DNA of 64,000 bases from Timema cristinae (lineage: Eukaryota; Arthropoda; Insecta; Phasmatodea; Timematidae), in the NCBI GenBank assembly GCA_039000515.1, contig JBCFYV010000001.1, positions 53,438,410 to 53,502,409 of the forward strand, in the 5' to 3' direction. Both the position numbers and the translations under genes were made by a program. Shown here one piece after another: positions 21,484-35,500 of the stretch. Each line of letters opens with the position of its first letter. Within the stretch, counting starts at the first letter, position 1. Below the pieces are notes generated by a model. It saw nothing but the letters and a program-made list of their open reading frames with translations. It was not told the DNA's origin and did not search any database.

Positions 21484-23825
21484 TGCTGTAGATTATTTAA
21501 TTTAAAAAATATCTATTTTGGCTTAAAAATGTTGGAATAAGCCATGCCAAGCGTCAAGTTTAATCATTGTGGAAGAAATATTAGTTCACTATCATTAAAA
21601 TAAATACATATTTCAATATGTAATGAGTGACATAATTTTGAATAATTTTATCCTACTGCATTTGAATGGACTAAATAGTGAATAAACTGTTTATTATTCT
21701 CATAATCATAAATATTTATTGAATGGGCCTAAAAATAACCCTTTCATATTTGGGGATCACCTCTTTAATAGTGATACAAATTATTATTGTTTTTTGACAA
21801 ATAATATTAGAAAAAAATGATGTAAACAAAGGTTCGGCAATATTTCCAAGTAGTTGGAATCTCCCTCTTTTTTACATAGAAAACATTCCACACTGGTGCA
21901 CCATGTGTGATTGGCTGTCAGCATGGTGTCATATATCATTTGAAAAAAAAAGTAACAGCTGGCTTTTTTTGTCATTCATTACCAACAAATATTTCGTTAA
22001 TCTCGGTTTCATTGAACGACTACACAAGTCGGCTTACACTTCTATTATTTATATTAATAAAATCATTAATTCTTAATAATGCAAGCAGAATAATCAAAAT
22101 CAAGATAAATACTTTATTTTATAGTTTATTGTGGTATTTAAAGAGACTAGAGTTAAGATCAATATTTTTGAAGTATTTTAATTTTCTACACATAGTTCAA
22201 AACAATATTTTTGTATAATTGTTATGGAGATCACAGAATTTGAATATGAACTTTTTTCTTCATATAAAAGATGTATGTTCATATACCACTATGTCAATTA
22301 CATATCAAAATACAATGTGTATAAAATCATACTAAGCGTATAAACAGAAACAAAATTTATTTATTTTCACCAAAATAGAATTACTATAAAAATTGCAAAT
22401 AAACTAATCTTAACTTGCATTCTCTTACACACTATCTTAATACGCGAATCAAATAAAAAGCTAGAAATGCAATAAATCAAATGTATGTATATATTATATA
22501 TAAAAAATTTAATTTATAGCATTATTTTGCATGTAGAGGATACTTTCAAATTTCTAAGTCTCTCAGAGCATCTTAAATTAGTTTATAGTTCCAAATTTTT
22601 AAATTTTATCTTTAATTGTTTGCACACTTTATGCTGTTTATTTTAGGAAGTCAATGTATTTATTCCAAATTTGTATATTTAGCGATATGAGTGTATATTT
22701 TATGTAATTTCACAAGCTCAAACATATATATATATATATATGTAATAAATATTAGTATAATAGAACTATTTTTTTGAAATTTTCTTTTTATTAATAATTC
22801 ACGTTTGTTTTGTGCACGCGGCAAGATATCAAGCAAGTTTCAACACTCTCAGGAAACTTGTAAAAAATGTTGATTTTGAAACCACGTGAGAAAGATTTAT
22901 ATATATTCGGATGTAAATCTACCAATTTTCAAGGGTTGTTTTTGTTTTTAATTTCCTTGTGTTACTAATTCTAAAAAAAAAATCTAGAAAAAAAATGCTA
23001 TAATATTTAGAAGAAGATTAATGTTCCACATTCCTTATTTTCTGAGTATGCTAAACTTTTTAAAATCTTCCTCTTCCAACAAGACATCGCTTTAAGGTAT
23101 TAGATAGAAAGCTTGTCGGATTATGATTTAAATGAGAAATGTTACAGAAACATTCCTCCGGGTAAAGGCAACGTGAGAAGACTCTTTGTGCGTCTGACAG
23201 TGGAAACAAACATACAAATAAAGATTTTCAAGCGAAAGCGTGCAAGCAAGTGAAACAGTTTCTTTGTTTGGCTTATCGAGAGAATGGTTGTCGCTTATTC
23301 CCTAAACGTGGAGATACAATAATTGAAAATGGCACACAAACACGATGTAATGAAATGTCTAACATTTATTGTTTCTATCTTAACGTTACAACTTTTTTTT
23401 TTCATATGTGATTAGACGAGATACTTATTATTATTATTACACCACGCATCAGTCGAAAGGATTATTATAAACTTCAACATTAAAAAATTTGCCTTTAATG
23501 ACTTCACATAGTGAAGTAATTTAAGCTGACACGATTCGCTGATAATTTGTGTCCATGTAGGCTGTAATTAAAATAAATTGACTTATTTCAATGTATTATA
23601 AAAGAAAACAAGATTATTGAATTTCTAAGATCTGTCATTGAATAACGCAGGAATAATATTTAATTCAAAAATCCACGTATAAAAAGATTTGATAATAAAT
23701 ATTTAACTTTTAAAACTAGAAATATATAAATTATTTTTCTAAATTAATGATTAATAAAGGTTGTTTGGCGTAATGATTACATTTTCTGTTGTGGCTCTAT
23801 TGCCTCAAATGACACGACTACTCGC
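21484..23825. other. Long AT-rich stretch without recognised features
   Basis: About 2.3 kb, very AT-rich, with short (AT)n near 22724. A 103-codon frame at 21907-22218 has AT-driven composition and no family resemblance. It may be furin intron. Confidence 0.5.
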
Positions 23826-26068
23826 TACTCGAGTTGAACAACAATAACAATATTTCTCTGCTTGTCTCCAAACACTACTAGTCTTGAACAACAATAACAA
23901 TATTTCTGTGCTTGTCTCCAAACACTACTAGTCTAGTACAACAATAACAATATTTCTGTGCTTGTCTCCAAACACTACTAGTCTAGTACAACAATAACAA
24001 TATTTCTGTGCTTGTCTTCAAACACTACTAGTCTTGAACAACAATAACAATATTTCTGCGCTTGATTCCAAACACTACTAGTATAGTACAACTATAACAA
24101 TCTTTCTGTGCTTGATTCCAAACACTACTAGTTTAGTACAACAATAACAATCTTTCTGTGATTGTTTCCAAACACTACTAGTATAGTACAACAATAACAA
24201 CCTTTCTGTAATTGTTTCCATACACTACTAGTCTAGTACAACAATAACAATCTTTCCGTGCTTATTTTCAAACACTACTAGTATAGTACAACAATAACAA
24301 TCTTTCTGTGCTTGTTTCCAAACACTACTAGTCTAGTACAACAATAACAATATGTCTGTGCTTGTTTCCAAACTACTAGTCTAGTAAAACAATAACAATC
24401 TTTCTGTGATTGTTTCCAAACACTACTAGTCTAGTACAACAATAACAATCTTTTTGTGATTGTTTCCAAACAATACTAATCTAGTGCAACAATAACAATA
24501 TTTCTGTGATTGTTTCCAAACACTACTAGTCTAATATAACAATAACCATCTTTCTGTGATTGTTTCCAAACACTACTAGTCTAGTATAACAATAACAATC
24601 TTTCTGTGATTGTTTCCAAACACTACTAGTCTAGTACAACAATAACAATCTTTCTGTGATTGTTTCCAAACAATACTAATCTAGTGCAACAATAACAATA
24701 TGTCTGTGCTTGTTTCCAAACTACTAGTCTAGTAAAACAATAACAATCTTTCTCTGATTGTTTCCAAACACTACTAGTCTATACAACAATAACAATCTTT
24801 CTGTGATTGTTTCCAAACATTACTAGTCTAGTACAACAATAACAATCTTTCTGTGATTGTTTCCAAACACTACTAGTCTAGTACAACAATAACAATCTTT
24901 CTGTGATTGTTTCCAAACACTACTAGTATAGTACAACAATAACAATATTTTGGTGATTGTTTCCAAACACTACTAGTCTAGTACAACAATAACAATCTTT
25001 CTGTGCTTGATTCCAAACACTACTAGTATAGTACAACTATAACAATCTTTCTGTGATTATTTACAAACCCTACTAGTCTAGTACAACAATAACAATCTTT
25101 CCGTGCTTGTTTCCAAACACTACTAGCTTAGTACAACAATAACAATCTTTTTGTGATTGTTTCCAAACCCTACTAGCTTAGTACAACAATAACAATCTTT
25201 CTGTGATTGTTTCCAAACCCTACTAGTCTAGTACAACAATAACAATCTTTCCGTGCTTGTTTCCAAACACTACTAGTATAGTACAACAATAACAATCTTT
25301 CTGTGATTGTTTCCAAACACTACTTAGTATAGTAACAACAATAAAAAACAATCTTTCTGTGATTGTTTCCAACACTACTAGTCTAGTAAACAACTATACA
25401 ATCTTTCTGTGATTATTTCAAACACTACTAGTCTAGTACAACAATAACAATCTTTCTGTGATTGTTACCAAACACTACTAGTATAGTACAACAATAACAA
25501 TCTTTCTGTGATTGTTTCAAACACTACTAGTATAGTACAACTATAACAATCTTTCTGTGATTATTTACAAACACTACTAGTCTAGTACAACAAGAACAAT
25601 CTTTCTGTGATTGTTTCCAAACACTACTAGCTTAGTACAACAATAACAATCTTTCCGTGATTGTTTCCAAACACTATTAGTATAGTACAACAATAACAAT
25701 CTTTCCGTGCTTGTTTCCAAACACTACTAGCTTAGTACAACAATAACAATCTTTCTGTGCTTGATTCCAAACACTACTAGTATAGTACAACTATAACAAT
25801 CTTTCTGTGATTATTTACAAACCCTACTAGTCTAGTACAACAATAACAATCTTTCCGTGCTTGTTTCCAAACACTACTAGCTTAGTACAACAATAACAAT
25901 CTTTCTGTGCTTGATTCCAAACACTACTAGTATAGTACAACTATAACAATCTTTCTGTGATTATTTACAAACCCTACTAGTCTAGTACAACAATAACAAT
26001 CTTTCTGTGATTGTTTCCAAACAATACTAATCTAGTGCAACAATAACAATATGTCTGTGCTTGTTTCC
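23826..26068. repeat. 50-bp minisatellite array, about 45 units
   Basis: Period 50 bases. The core is CTAGTACAACAATAACAATC, then TTTCTGTG(A/C)TTG and TTCCAAACACTACTAGT. Variant units (CTTGATTCC; ACTATAACAATC; ATTATTTACAAACCC) recur together in threes near 24998-25110, 25753-25850 and 25903-26000. Small insertions and deletions cluster at 25320-25420. Confidence 0.97.
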
Positions 26069-26735
26069 TTAGCTTGAGAGCTTACAGCTTTCCTCCGTGA
26101 CATGGCTTCTCGCTGCTCATTCCACTCTATCGCGGTATTAGGCCAATATGTCCGCCCGCCACTCATAGCACGGCTTTGTCCCAGCATCTGTTTGCGGCGG
26201 TTGTAATTCCACACGACCTCTCTGGACCCCCAATAATCCCTGTTGCCTATTCATGGGCCAACTTAATGGAGATAACACTTTGAACTAGAGCCCTTCAAAC
26301 TTCAAATATGATTCAAGCTGATTATTTAGATTCCATTGTTTGCGACCTTCGACCGTGTTTCCTTTCATTGAGAAATATGAACGATCCTAGACATAATTAA
26401 TGAGCGTTTAAGTTTCGTGGCATCTCTTTATAGTCAACAGAATTACCAAATGTCACCCATTACTCTTTTACGTCACTTCCATGGTTTATATACACTTATA
26501 TTCATTCTAGTGTGAATTGATATTGTCGTCTTTACAATTGATCTCCATCATCCACACTTCATAAGGATTATAAGGGATTAACATTGTAAAAGAACACAAC
26601 ATAAAATATGATACGTCGAGAAGAGTTGAAAGTGAGAGGAAAAAATACTATTTATATTAATTTAAAATGTATATAGTTATAACTATGTACAAGTAATACA
26701 TTTTAATTTGAAAACTCAAGTTATAAGTCCAACCG
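26069..26735. other. Unassigned DNA
   Basis: Nothing recognised. Confidence 0.5.
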
Positions 26736-27364
26736 CTTGGGGGTCACATGTCATGTATTACGTAACGCACTTTTAGGCCTTTTTAGACCCCCTCCTCCAT
26801 GTCACGCTCCGTAACGCTTTGGAAAACCACCCCCTCTCCCTCCTTAAGTTACATAACGCTTCCAATTTAAACTATAAAAAAACACATTTTCCTTATATTA
26901 TTTACGAATGTGCTGGTTTCTTTTAGTATACTAGTTATTTTCACGTCGGATCTTACAAGTTTAAAATAAATAAGATTTTGAATAAAGGATGCAATTTCTA
27001 ATCAAACAGTTTTATTTGTATTTATCATATATTCGGTAACTGAACCCTAAACAGCGATACAATGTGGCCTGCAGCCTGTTGATCGTAGTTTTAGTATCAA
27101 CATAAAATGTCGTCATTGATAGAATTTTTGGAATTCAGTTTAGTACTCCTACGAATAAATGAACCACTAATTAAAAACTTAATGAAACACTTTTTAGTAG
27201 CCTACTTATTCCATTAAATTTAATTCGATAAAATTAACCATATTTATTTTTATTATGTGTTTTATAAATTAAAACCTCGTTACATTACACTAGCCTAAAG
27301 CCCCCTCCCTCATGTCACGCAGCGTAACGCTACGATGGAGCCCCCCCCAACCCTCCCCCCCAAG
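26736..27364. mobile_element. Candidate non-autonomous DNA transposon
   Basis: The outer ends are inverted (CTTGGGGGT at 26736; CCCCCCAAG at 27356-27364). The subterminal regions share inverted CGTAACGC and CATGTCACGC motifs (for example 26769, 26800, 26812 and 27312, 27324) plus C-rich blocks. The interior is AT-rich with no coding. Superfamily not determined; no target duplication identified. Confidence 0.5.
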
Positions 27365-27384
27365 TGCGTATACAATAGATGTAA

Positions 27385-27598
27385 GGTTCCTTAGCTCAGT
27401 TGGTATCGTATCGTTACTGAGCTAATAGTTCCAGATTCGATTCCGGGCATGGTTGAAAACTTTATTGTTTTTGATGAATGTGGGCTTCCCATTTCATTAC
27501 GATGAATAAACGACCGGGGACATGATTTTGTGTCTGTTCTAGATTTAAGTTAGTTTATAAGTAATGTAGTGATATGATCAGTCGGTTCAAAAAGTCCA
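27385..27598 (+). mobile_element. SINE-D, tRNA-like head
   Basis: GGTTCCTTAGCTCAGTTGGT (box A-like), AGATTCGATTCCGGGCATGG (box B-like) and a body with GAATGTGGGCTTCCC and GATATGATCAGTCGGTTC. It aligns with 51135-51348 and, inverted, with 50265-50442. Confidence 0.75.
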
Positions 27599-27696
27599 AC
27601 ACCTCAACTAAACAAAATTAAAATAACTTACAATATAAATAAATGCACAAACATACAGACATGGCTGTTAGGGATATGGTGATACTATAATAAAAC

Positions 27697-27920
27697 AACT
27701 ATATCGGTGGGTACATGGCGAAAGGGGTAAATCTGGTGATGGGGAGGTCGGGGTGGTAATCCCAGAGAGTGTAATGAGGTATGTTCTAATAAATGGTTTA
27801 CCACTCTCCATCCACGCAAAAGTGATTACAATTTTTTTATAGACTCTACATTCACTATTCCCATCTCATTAATGCAAATATGTATAAATTCCGGGCGGGT
27901 AGTAAGACGTGACACACGTA
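27697..27920 (+). mobile_element. SINE-B, diverged
   Basis: Diverged head (ATCGGTGGGTACATGGCGAA), body CTCTCCATCCACGCAAAAGT and tail CGGGCGGGTAGTAAGACGTG. Confidence 0.75.
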
Positions 27921-28250
27921 AATAAATTGGTTTGCGAAAATACATAAAAAAGCTAAGCCAGTTATTGGTTGTATACATATAAGGCTTCCATAAGGCACCG
28001 TTGGTTTTTAAATGCCGGTGCAAAGGCCGATTCCTCAAGGAACCAGAACATTTTTCCAATAATTAGCAGGCTTTGTATCTCCTTCGTACCCGAGTCAACT
28101 AAACAGCTTCGAGCCGGACACGCATAATCGAGTATCGACCCAAGACTATGTTTGTACACTATCAGCCTTAACTTAGTATTCGGAGGTAAGCTGTGTAAAC
28201 TGCTATAAAGTTTACAACGAGGGTACACGGATGCTACTAAAGCTTGAGTA
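27921..28250 (-). pseudogene. Jockey-like LINE, ORF2 C-terminal remnant
   Basis: The minus-strand frame (ORF 27962-28228) reads CKLYSSLHSLPPNTKLRLIV, YKHSLGSILDYACPARSC, matching the thumb/C-terminal region of Jockey-group reverse transcriptases (L-Y-x-L-x-x-x-x-x-L-x-x-x-x-K-L-x-x-Y-K ... Y-A-C-P). It continues in broken frames with FWFLEESAFAPAF. No RT catalytic domain is adjacent. Whether it comes from the same family as the 14815 remnant cannot be judged, because they cover different parts. Confidence 0.6.
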
Positions 28251-28371
28251 CTTTCCTTGTTCGGTGAAAATATGGAGCAGCATTTGCTAAATAAACCAGA
28301 AATTCACACGATCACAGAAATACGTTGCTGATTCGCAACAGAAACTAGACACGTCTATTTTTTTTACATGC

Positions 28372-28595
28372 ACCACGTCTTGATACACATCCCACATACT
28401 TAAACTAGTGGAATATGGATGTTAAAGATAGAGTTTAGAGGAAATGTATCATCATTTGCTTGGAAGAATAGGGGGTGAACCATTTATGGAAAAACCACCC
28501 TCAGTACATCCGACTAAGATTCAGGTCCCACCCTCCCTGTATCTGATAAATCATACGATATGAGATTTACGCTCTAGTCCACGTGTCCACCGGTG
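28372..28595 (-). mobile_element. SINE-B, diverged
   Basis: Reverse tail and body (TTTAGAGGAAATGTATCATC, TTATGGAAAAACCACCCTCA) with reverse head CTCTAGTCCACGTGTCCACC. Confidence 0.72.
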
Positions 28596-29193
28596 TGCTT
28601 GTTTTTTTTTGTTTTTTCTAGTGGTTAACCAAAGAGTTACGAGTACGATCACCATTGGTGTTTTTAGATTACTATTCAGCCGTGACACAACTTAACGGAA
28701 ATGAACACACGTGGGTGTTCCATTTAACGAATGGTTTCAAATCGTTTCGAGACACTTGACGTAGCTTTTGAATTGGGTATATTTACACAACGCTTGCGCA
28801 CTGTCTCATACAAGATGTGCATTATGGTGCAGAGCGTACCAAGCTGAAACATTATCAACCTCCGCTGAGCGAACAAATGACAGATATCGTGCAGAAATTA
28901 TATGATTTGCTTAAAGCTCATCACGTGTGAAAATATATGTTCTATTTGGGTATTTCTGTGAACGTGTGAACGCACAGTAAATAACCAAACGTTACAACAC
29001 GTAATGCAGTGACTCTCGCAAACAGTTATCAACATCAACAAGCTATGTTGATGCTACTCTGGTTCCCGCGCGTGTGCCCAAGGCCTATCTTAGGAGAACT
29101 ACAGTTGCTAAGGGGAGCGTAATATCCTAAACTACTTATTGATAGCTTAAGCTTCCAAATGTGGAATTTAGTATAGGACGAATATATTAACAG
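28596..29193. other. Unassigned DNA
   Basis: Nothing recognised. Confidence 0.5.
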
Positions 29194-29437
29194 TTTAGGT
29201 GGACGTATGGTCTAAGGCGTAACCCTCGAGTTAGACTAGAGTGCCAGGAAGATTGAAGTTCGAACAACAGTCGAATGTACTTGAGGAGTTTTTTTTAGAT
29301 AAAGAGTTTTCCGCTCTCCCTCCACGCAAATGTGGGTAAAATTCCTATAAATTCAACCTTCCTCATCCCAAACTCATAAGCGTAGTTAGTGAAAATGCGG
29401 ATAACAAATAGTAGGATGCGCTGCTAAAAAAAACTAA
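29194..29437 (+). mobile_element. SINE-B
   Basis: Head TTTAGGTGGACGTATGGTC, body CTCTCCCTCCACGCAAATGT and a worn tail (AATAGTAGGATGCGCTGC). It stands 150 bases before the 90-bp array. Confidence 0.78.
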
Positions 29438-29587
29438 GGTATTTTGCTACGGCCCTAAGTGTAGTAATTAACTACGTTTTTTGTTCTTATTTTAATTTAA
29501 CAATCCGATAAAAATAGTGCTAAATAGTTATACCAATAGTTTCGATTCGAGACAAACCCAATACTGTAACAAGCTATTTTAAACAAC

Positions 29588-32500
29588 GTGTAAATGTATG
29601 ACTGTAGGGTAATGTAACGTTAGGGATGGTAGAGGAGGCTAAGATAGAAACATGTTCACAATGTAGTCTATATGTGGGTGTAAATGTATGAGTGTAGGGT
29701 AATGTTACGTTGGGATGGTAGAGAAGGCTAATATAGAAACATGTTCACAATGTAGTCTATATGTGGGTGTAAATGTATGACTGCAGGGTAATGTAACGTT
29801 AGGGATGGTAAAGGAGGCTAAGATAGAATCATATTCACAATGTAGTCTATATGTGGGTGTAAATGTATGAGTGTAGGGTAATGTAACGTTAGGGATGGTA
29901 GAGGAGGCTAAGATAGAAACATGTTCACAATGTAGTCTATATGTGGGTGTAAATGTATGACTGCAGGGTAATGTAACGTTAGGGTTGGCAAAGGAGGCTA
30001 TGATAGAAACATGTTCACAATGTAGTCTATATGTGGGTGTAAATGTATGACTGTAGGGTAATGTAACGTTAGAGATGGTAGAGGAGGCTAAGATAGAAAC
30101 ATGTTCACAATGTAGTCTATATGTGGGTGTAAATGTATGACTGTAGGTAATGTAACGTTAGAGATGGTAGAGGAGGCTAAGATAGAAACATGTTCACAAT
30201 GTAGTCTATATGTGGTGTAAATGTATGACTGTAGGGTAATGTAACGTTAGGGATGGTAGAGGAGGCTAAAGATAGAAACATTTCACAATGTAGTCTATAT
30301 GTGGGTGTAAATGTATGACTGTAGGGTAATGTAACGTTAGGGATGGTAGAGGAGCTAAGATAGAAACATGTTCACAATGTAGTCTATATGTGGGTGTAAA
30401 TGTATGACTGTAGGGTATGTAACGTTAGAGGATGGTAAAAGGAGGCTAAGATAGAAACATGTTCACAATGTAGTCTATATGTGGGTGTAAATGTATGACT
30501 GTAGGGTAATGTAACTTAGGTGGAAGGAGGCTAAGATAGAAACATGTTCACAATGTAGTCATATATGTGGGTGTAAATGTATGACTGTAGGTAATGTAAC
30601 GTTAGGGAGAAGGAGGCTAAGATAGAAACATGTTCACAATGTAGTCTATATGTGGGTGTAAATGTATGACTGAGGGTAATGTAACGTTAGAGATGGAAAG
30701 AGGCTAGATAGAAACATGTTCACAATGTAGTCTATATGTGGGTGTAAATGTATGACTGTAGGGTAATGTAACGTTAGGGATGGCAAGGAGGCTAAGATAG
30801 AAACATGTTCACAATGTAGTCTATATGTGGGTGTAAATATATGACTGTAGGGTAATGTAACGTTAGGATGGCAGAGGAGGCTAAGATAGAAACATGTTCA
30901 CAATGTAGTCTATATGTGGGTGTAAATGTATGACTGTCAGGGTAATGTAACGTTAGAGATGGTAGAGGAGCTAAGATAGAAACATGTTCACAATGTAGTC
31001 TATATGTGGGTGTAAATGTATGACTGTAGGGTAATGTAACGTTAGAGATGGTAGAGGAGGCTAAGATAGAAACATGTTCACAATGTAGTCTATATGTGGG
31101 TGTAAATGTATGACTGTAGGGTAATGTAACGTTAGGATGGTAGAGGAGGCTAAATAGAAACATGTTCACAATGTAGTCTATATGTGGGTGTAAATGTATG
31201 ACTGCAGGGTAATGTAACGTTAGGGATGGTAAGGAGGCTAAGATAGAAACATGTTCACAATGTAGTCTATATGTGGGTGTAAATGTATGACTGTAGGGTA
31301 ATGTAACGTTAGGGATGGTAAGGAGCTAAGATAGAAACATGTTCACAATGTAGTCTATATGTGGGTGTAAATGTATGACTGCAGGGTAATGTAACGTTAG
31401 GGATGGCAAAGGAGGCTAAGATAGAAACATGTTCACAATGTAGTCTATATGTGGGTGTAAATGTATGACTGTAGGGTAATGTAACGTTAGGATGGCAAAG
31501 GAGCTAAGATAGAAACATGTTCACAATGTAGTCTATATGTGGGTGTAAATGTATGACTGTCAGGGTAATGTAACGTTAGAGATGGCAAGAGAGGCTAAGA
31601 TAGAAACATGTTCACAATGTAGTCTATATGTGGGTGTAATGTATGACTGTAGGGTAATGTAACGTTAGGGATGGTAAGGAGGCTAAGATAGAAACATGTT
31701 CACAATGTAGTTATATGTGGGTGTAAATGTATGACTGCAGGGTAATGTAACGTTAGGATGGTAGAGGAGGCTAAGATAGAAACATGTTCACAATGTAGTC
31801 TATATGTGGGTGTAAATGTATGACTGTAGGTAATGTAACGTTAGGGATGGTAAGAGGAGCTAAGATAGAAACATGTTCACAATGTAGTCTATATGTGGGT
31901 GTAAATGTATGACTGTAGGGTAATGTAACGTTAGGGATGGTAGAGGAGGCTAAGATAGAAACATGTTCACAATGTAGTCTATATGTGGGTGTAAATGTAT
32001 GACTGTAGGGTAATGTAACGTTAGGGATGGTAAGAGGAGGCTAAGATAGAAACATGTTCACAATGTAGTCTATATGTGGGTGTAAATGTATGACTGTAGG
32101 GTAATGTAACGTTAGGGATGGTAGAGGAGGCTAAGATAGAAACATGTTCACAATGTAGTCTATATGTGGGTGTAAATGTATGACTGTAGGTAATGTAACG
32201 TTAGGGATGGTAGAGGAGGCTAAGATAGAAACATGTTCACAATGTAGTCTATATGTGGGTGTAAATGTATGACTGTAGGTAATGTAACGTTAGGATGGTA
32301 GAGGAGGCTAAGATAGAAACATGTTCACAATGTAGTCTATATGTGGGTGTAAATGTATGACTGTAGGGTAATGTAACGTTAGAGATGGTAGAGGAGGCTA
32401 AGATAGAAACATGTTCACAATGTAGTCTATATGTGGGTGTAAATGTATGACTGTAGGGTAATGTAACGTTAGGGATGGTAGAGGACTAAGATAGAAACAT

Positions 32501-35500
32501 GTTCACAATGTAGTCTATATGTGGGTGTAAGTGTATGACTGTAGGGTAATGTAACGTTAGGGATGGTAAGAGAGGCTAAATAGAAACATTTCACAATGTA
32601 GTCTATATTGTGGGTGTAAAGTATGACTTGAGGGTATGTAACGTTAGGAGATGGTAGAGGAAGCTAAGATAGAAACATGTTCACAATGTAGTCTATATGT
32701 GGGTGTAAATGTATGACTGTAGGTGTATTGTAACTAGGATGGTAGAGGAGCTAAGATAGAAACATGTTCAATGTAGTTCTATATGTGGGTGTAAATGTAT
32801 GACTGTAGGGTAATGTAACGTTAGGGTGGAAAGGAGGCTAAGATAGAAACATGTTCACAATGTAGTCTATATGTGGGTGTAAATGTATGACTGTAGGGTA
32901 ATGTAACGTTAGGGATGGTAAGGAGGCTAAGATAGAAACATGTTCAAAATGTAGTCTATATGTGGGTGTAAATGTATGACTGTCAGGGTAATGTAACGTT
33001 AGGATGGAGAAGGAGGCTAAGATAGAAACATGTTCACAATGTAGTCTATATGTGGGTTAAATGTTGACTGTAGGGTAATGAAACGTTAGGATGGTAAGGA
33101 GCTAAGATAGAAACATGTTCACAATGTAGTCTATATGTGGGTGTAAATATATGACTGCAGGGTAATGTAACGTTAGAGATGGCAGAGGAGGCTAAGATAG
33201 AAACATGTACAATGTAGTTATATGTGGGTGTAAATGTATGACTGTAGGGTATGTACTAGGGATGGTAGAGGAGGCTAGATAGAAACATGTTCACAATGTA
33301 GTCTATATGTGGGTGTAAATGTATGACTGTAGGGTAATGTAACGTTAGGGTGGTAAGGAAGCTAAGATAGAACTGTTCACAATGTAGTCTATATGTGGGT
33401 GTAAGTGTATGACTGTAGGGTAATGTAACGTTGGGATGGTAAGGAGCTAAATAGAAACATGTTCAATGTAGTCTATATGTGGGTGAAATGATGACTGTAG
33501 GGTAATGTAACGTTAGGATGAAAGGAGGCTAAGATAGAAAATGTTCACAATGTAGTCTATATGTGGGTTAAATGTATGACTAGGTAATGAAAGTTAGGGT
33601 GGTAAGGAGGCTAAGATAGAAACATTTCACAATGTAGTCTATATGTGGGTGTAAATATGACTGAGGGTAAGTAACGTTAGGGATGGAGAGGAGGCTAAGA
33701 TAGAAACATGTTCAAATGTAGTCTATATGTGGGTGTAAATGTATGATGTAGGGTAATGTAACGTTAGGGATGGTAGAGGAGGCTAAGATAGAAACATGTT
33801 CACAATGTAGTCTATATGTGGTTGAAATGTATGACTGTAGGGTAATGTAACGTTAGGGATGGTAAGGAGGCTAAGATAGAAATGTTCACAATGTAGTCTA
33901 TATGTGGGTGTAAATTATGATGCAGGGTAATGTAACGTTAGAGATGGAGAGGAGGCTAAGATAGAAACATGTTCACAATGTAGTCTATATGTGGGTGTAA
34001 ATGTATGACTGTAGGTAATGAACGTTAGGGTGGAAGGAGGCTAAGATAGAAAAATGTTCACAATGTAGTTATATGTGGGTGTAATGTATGACTGAGGGTA
34101 TGTACGTTAGGATGGTAGAGGCTAAGATAAAACATGTTCACAATGTGTCTATATGTGGGTGTAAATGTATGACTGAGGGTATGTAACGTAGAGATGGCAG
34201 AGAGGCTAGTAGAACATGTTCACAATGTAGTCTTATGTTGGTGTAATGTATGACTGTGGGTAATGTACGTTAGGATGGTAGAGGAGGTAGATAGAAACAT
34301 GTTCACAATGTAGTCATATGTGGGTGTAAATGTATACTGCAGGGTAAGTAAGTTAGGGATGGCAAAAGAGCTAAGATAGAAACATGTTCACATGTAGTCT
34401 ATATGTGGGTGTAAATGTATGCTGCAGGTATGTAACGTTAGAGATGGTGAGGGGCTAAGATAGAAATGTTCACAATGTAGTCTATATGTGGGTGTAAGTG
34501 TATGACTGTAAGGTAATGTAACGTTAGGGATGGTAAAGGAGGCTAAGATAGAAACATGTTCACAATGTAGTCTATATGTGGGTGTAAATGTATGACTGCA
34601 GGGTATTGTAACGTTAGAGATGGTAGAGGTAGGCTAAGATAGAAACATGTTCACAATGTAGTCTATATGTGGGTGTAAATGTATGACTGTAGGGTAATGT
34701 AACGTTAGGGATGGCAGAGGAGGCTAAGATAGAGACATGTTCACAATGTAGTATATATGTGGGTGTAAATGTATGACTGTAGGGTAATGTAACGTTTGGG
34801 ATGGTAAAGGAGGCTAAGATAGAAACATGTTCACAATGTAGTCTAGGCCTATATGTTGGTGTAAATGTATGACTGTAGGGTAATGTAACGTTATAGATGG
34901 CAGAGGAGGCTAAGATAGAAACATGTTCACAATGTAGTCTATATGTGGGTGTAAATGTATGACTGTAGGGTAATGTAACGTTAGGGTTGGCAAAGGAGGC
35001 TAAGTTAGAAACATGTTCACAATGTAGTATATATGTGGGTGTAAATGTATGACTGTAGGGTAATGTAACGTTAGGGATGGTAAAGGAGGCTAAGATAGTA
35101 ACATGTTCATAATGTAGTCTATATGTGGGTGTAAATGTATGACTGCAGGGTATTGTAACGTTAGAGATGGCAGAGTAAGCTAAGATAGGAACATGTTCAC
35201 AATCTAGTCTATATGTGGGTGTAAATTTATGACTGTAGGGTAATGTAACGTTAGGGATGGTAGAGGAGGCTAAGATAGAAACATGTTCACAATGTAGTCT
35301 ATATGTGGGTGTAAATGTATGACTGCAGGGTAATGTAACGTTAGGGATGGCAGAGGAGGCTAAGATAGAAACATGTTCACAATTTAGTTTATATGTGGGT
35401 ATAAATGTATGACTATATGGTAATGTAACGTTAGGGATGGTAGAGGAGGCTTAGATAGAAACATGTTCACAATCTAGTCTATATGTGGGTGTAAATGTAT

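Noticed and set aside
23826..26068. Possible CRISPR-like array
   Set aside because: Repeats are directly adjacent with no unique spacers, and the DNA is eukaryotic.
30792..31169. 125-codon minus-strand frame with internal peptide repeats
   Set aside because: The 90-bp unit is divisible by three, so it stays open by periodicity. It is not conserved across units with deletions.
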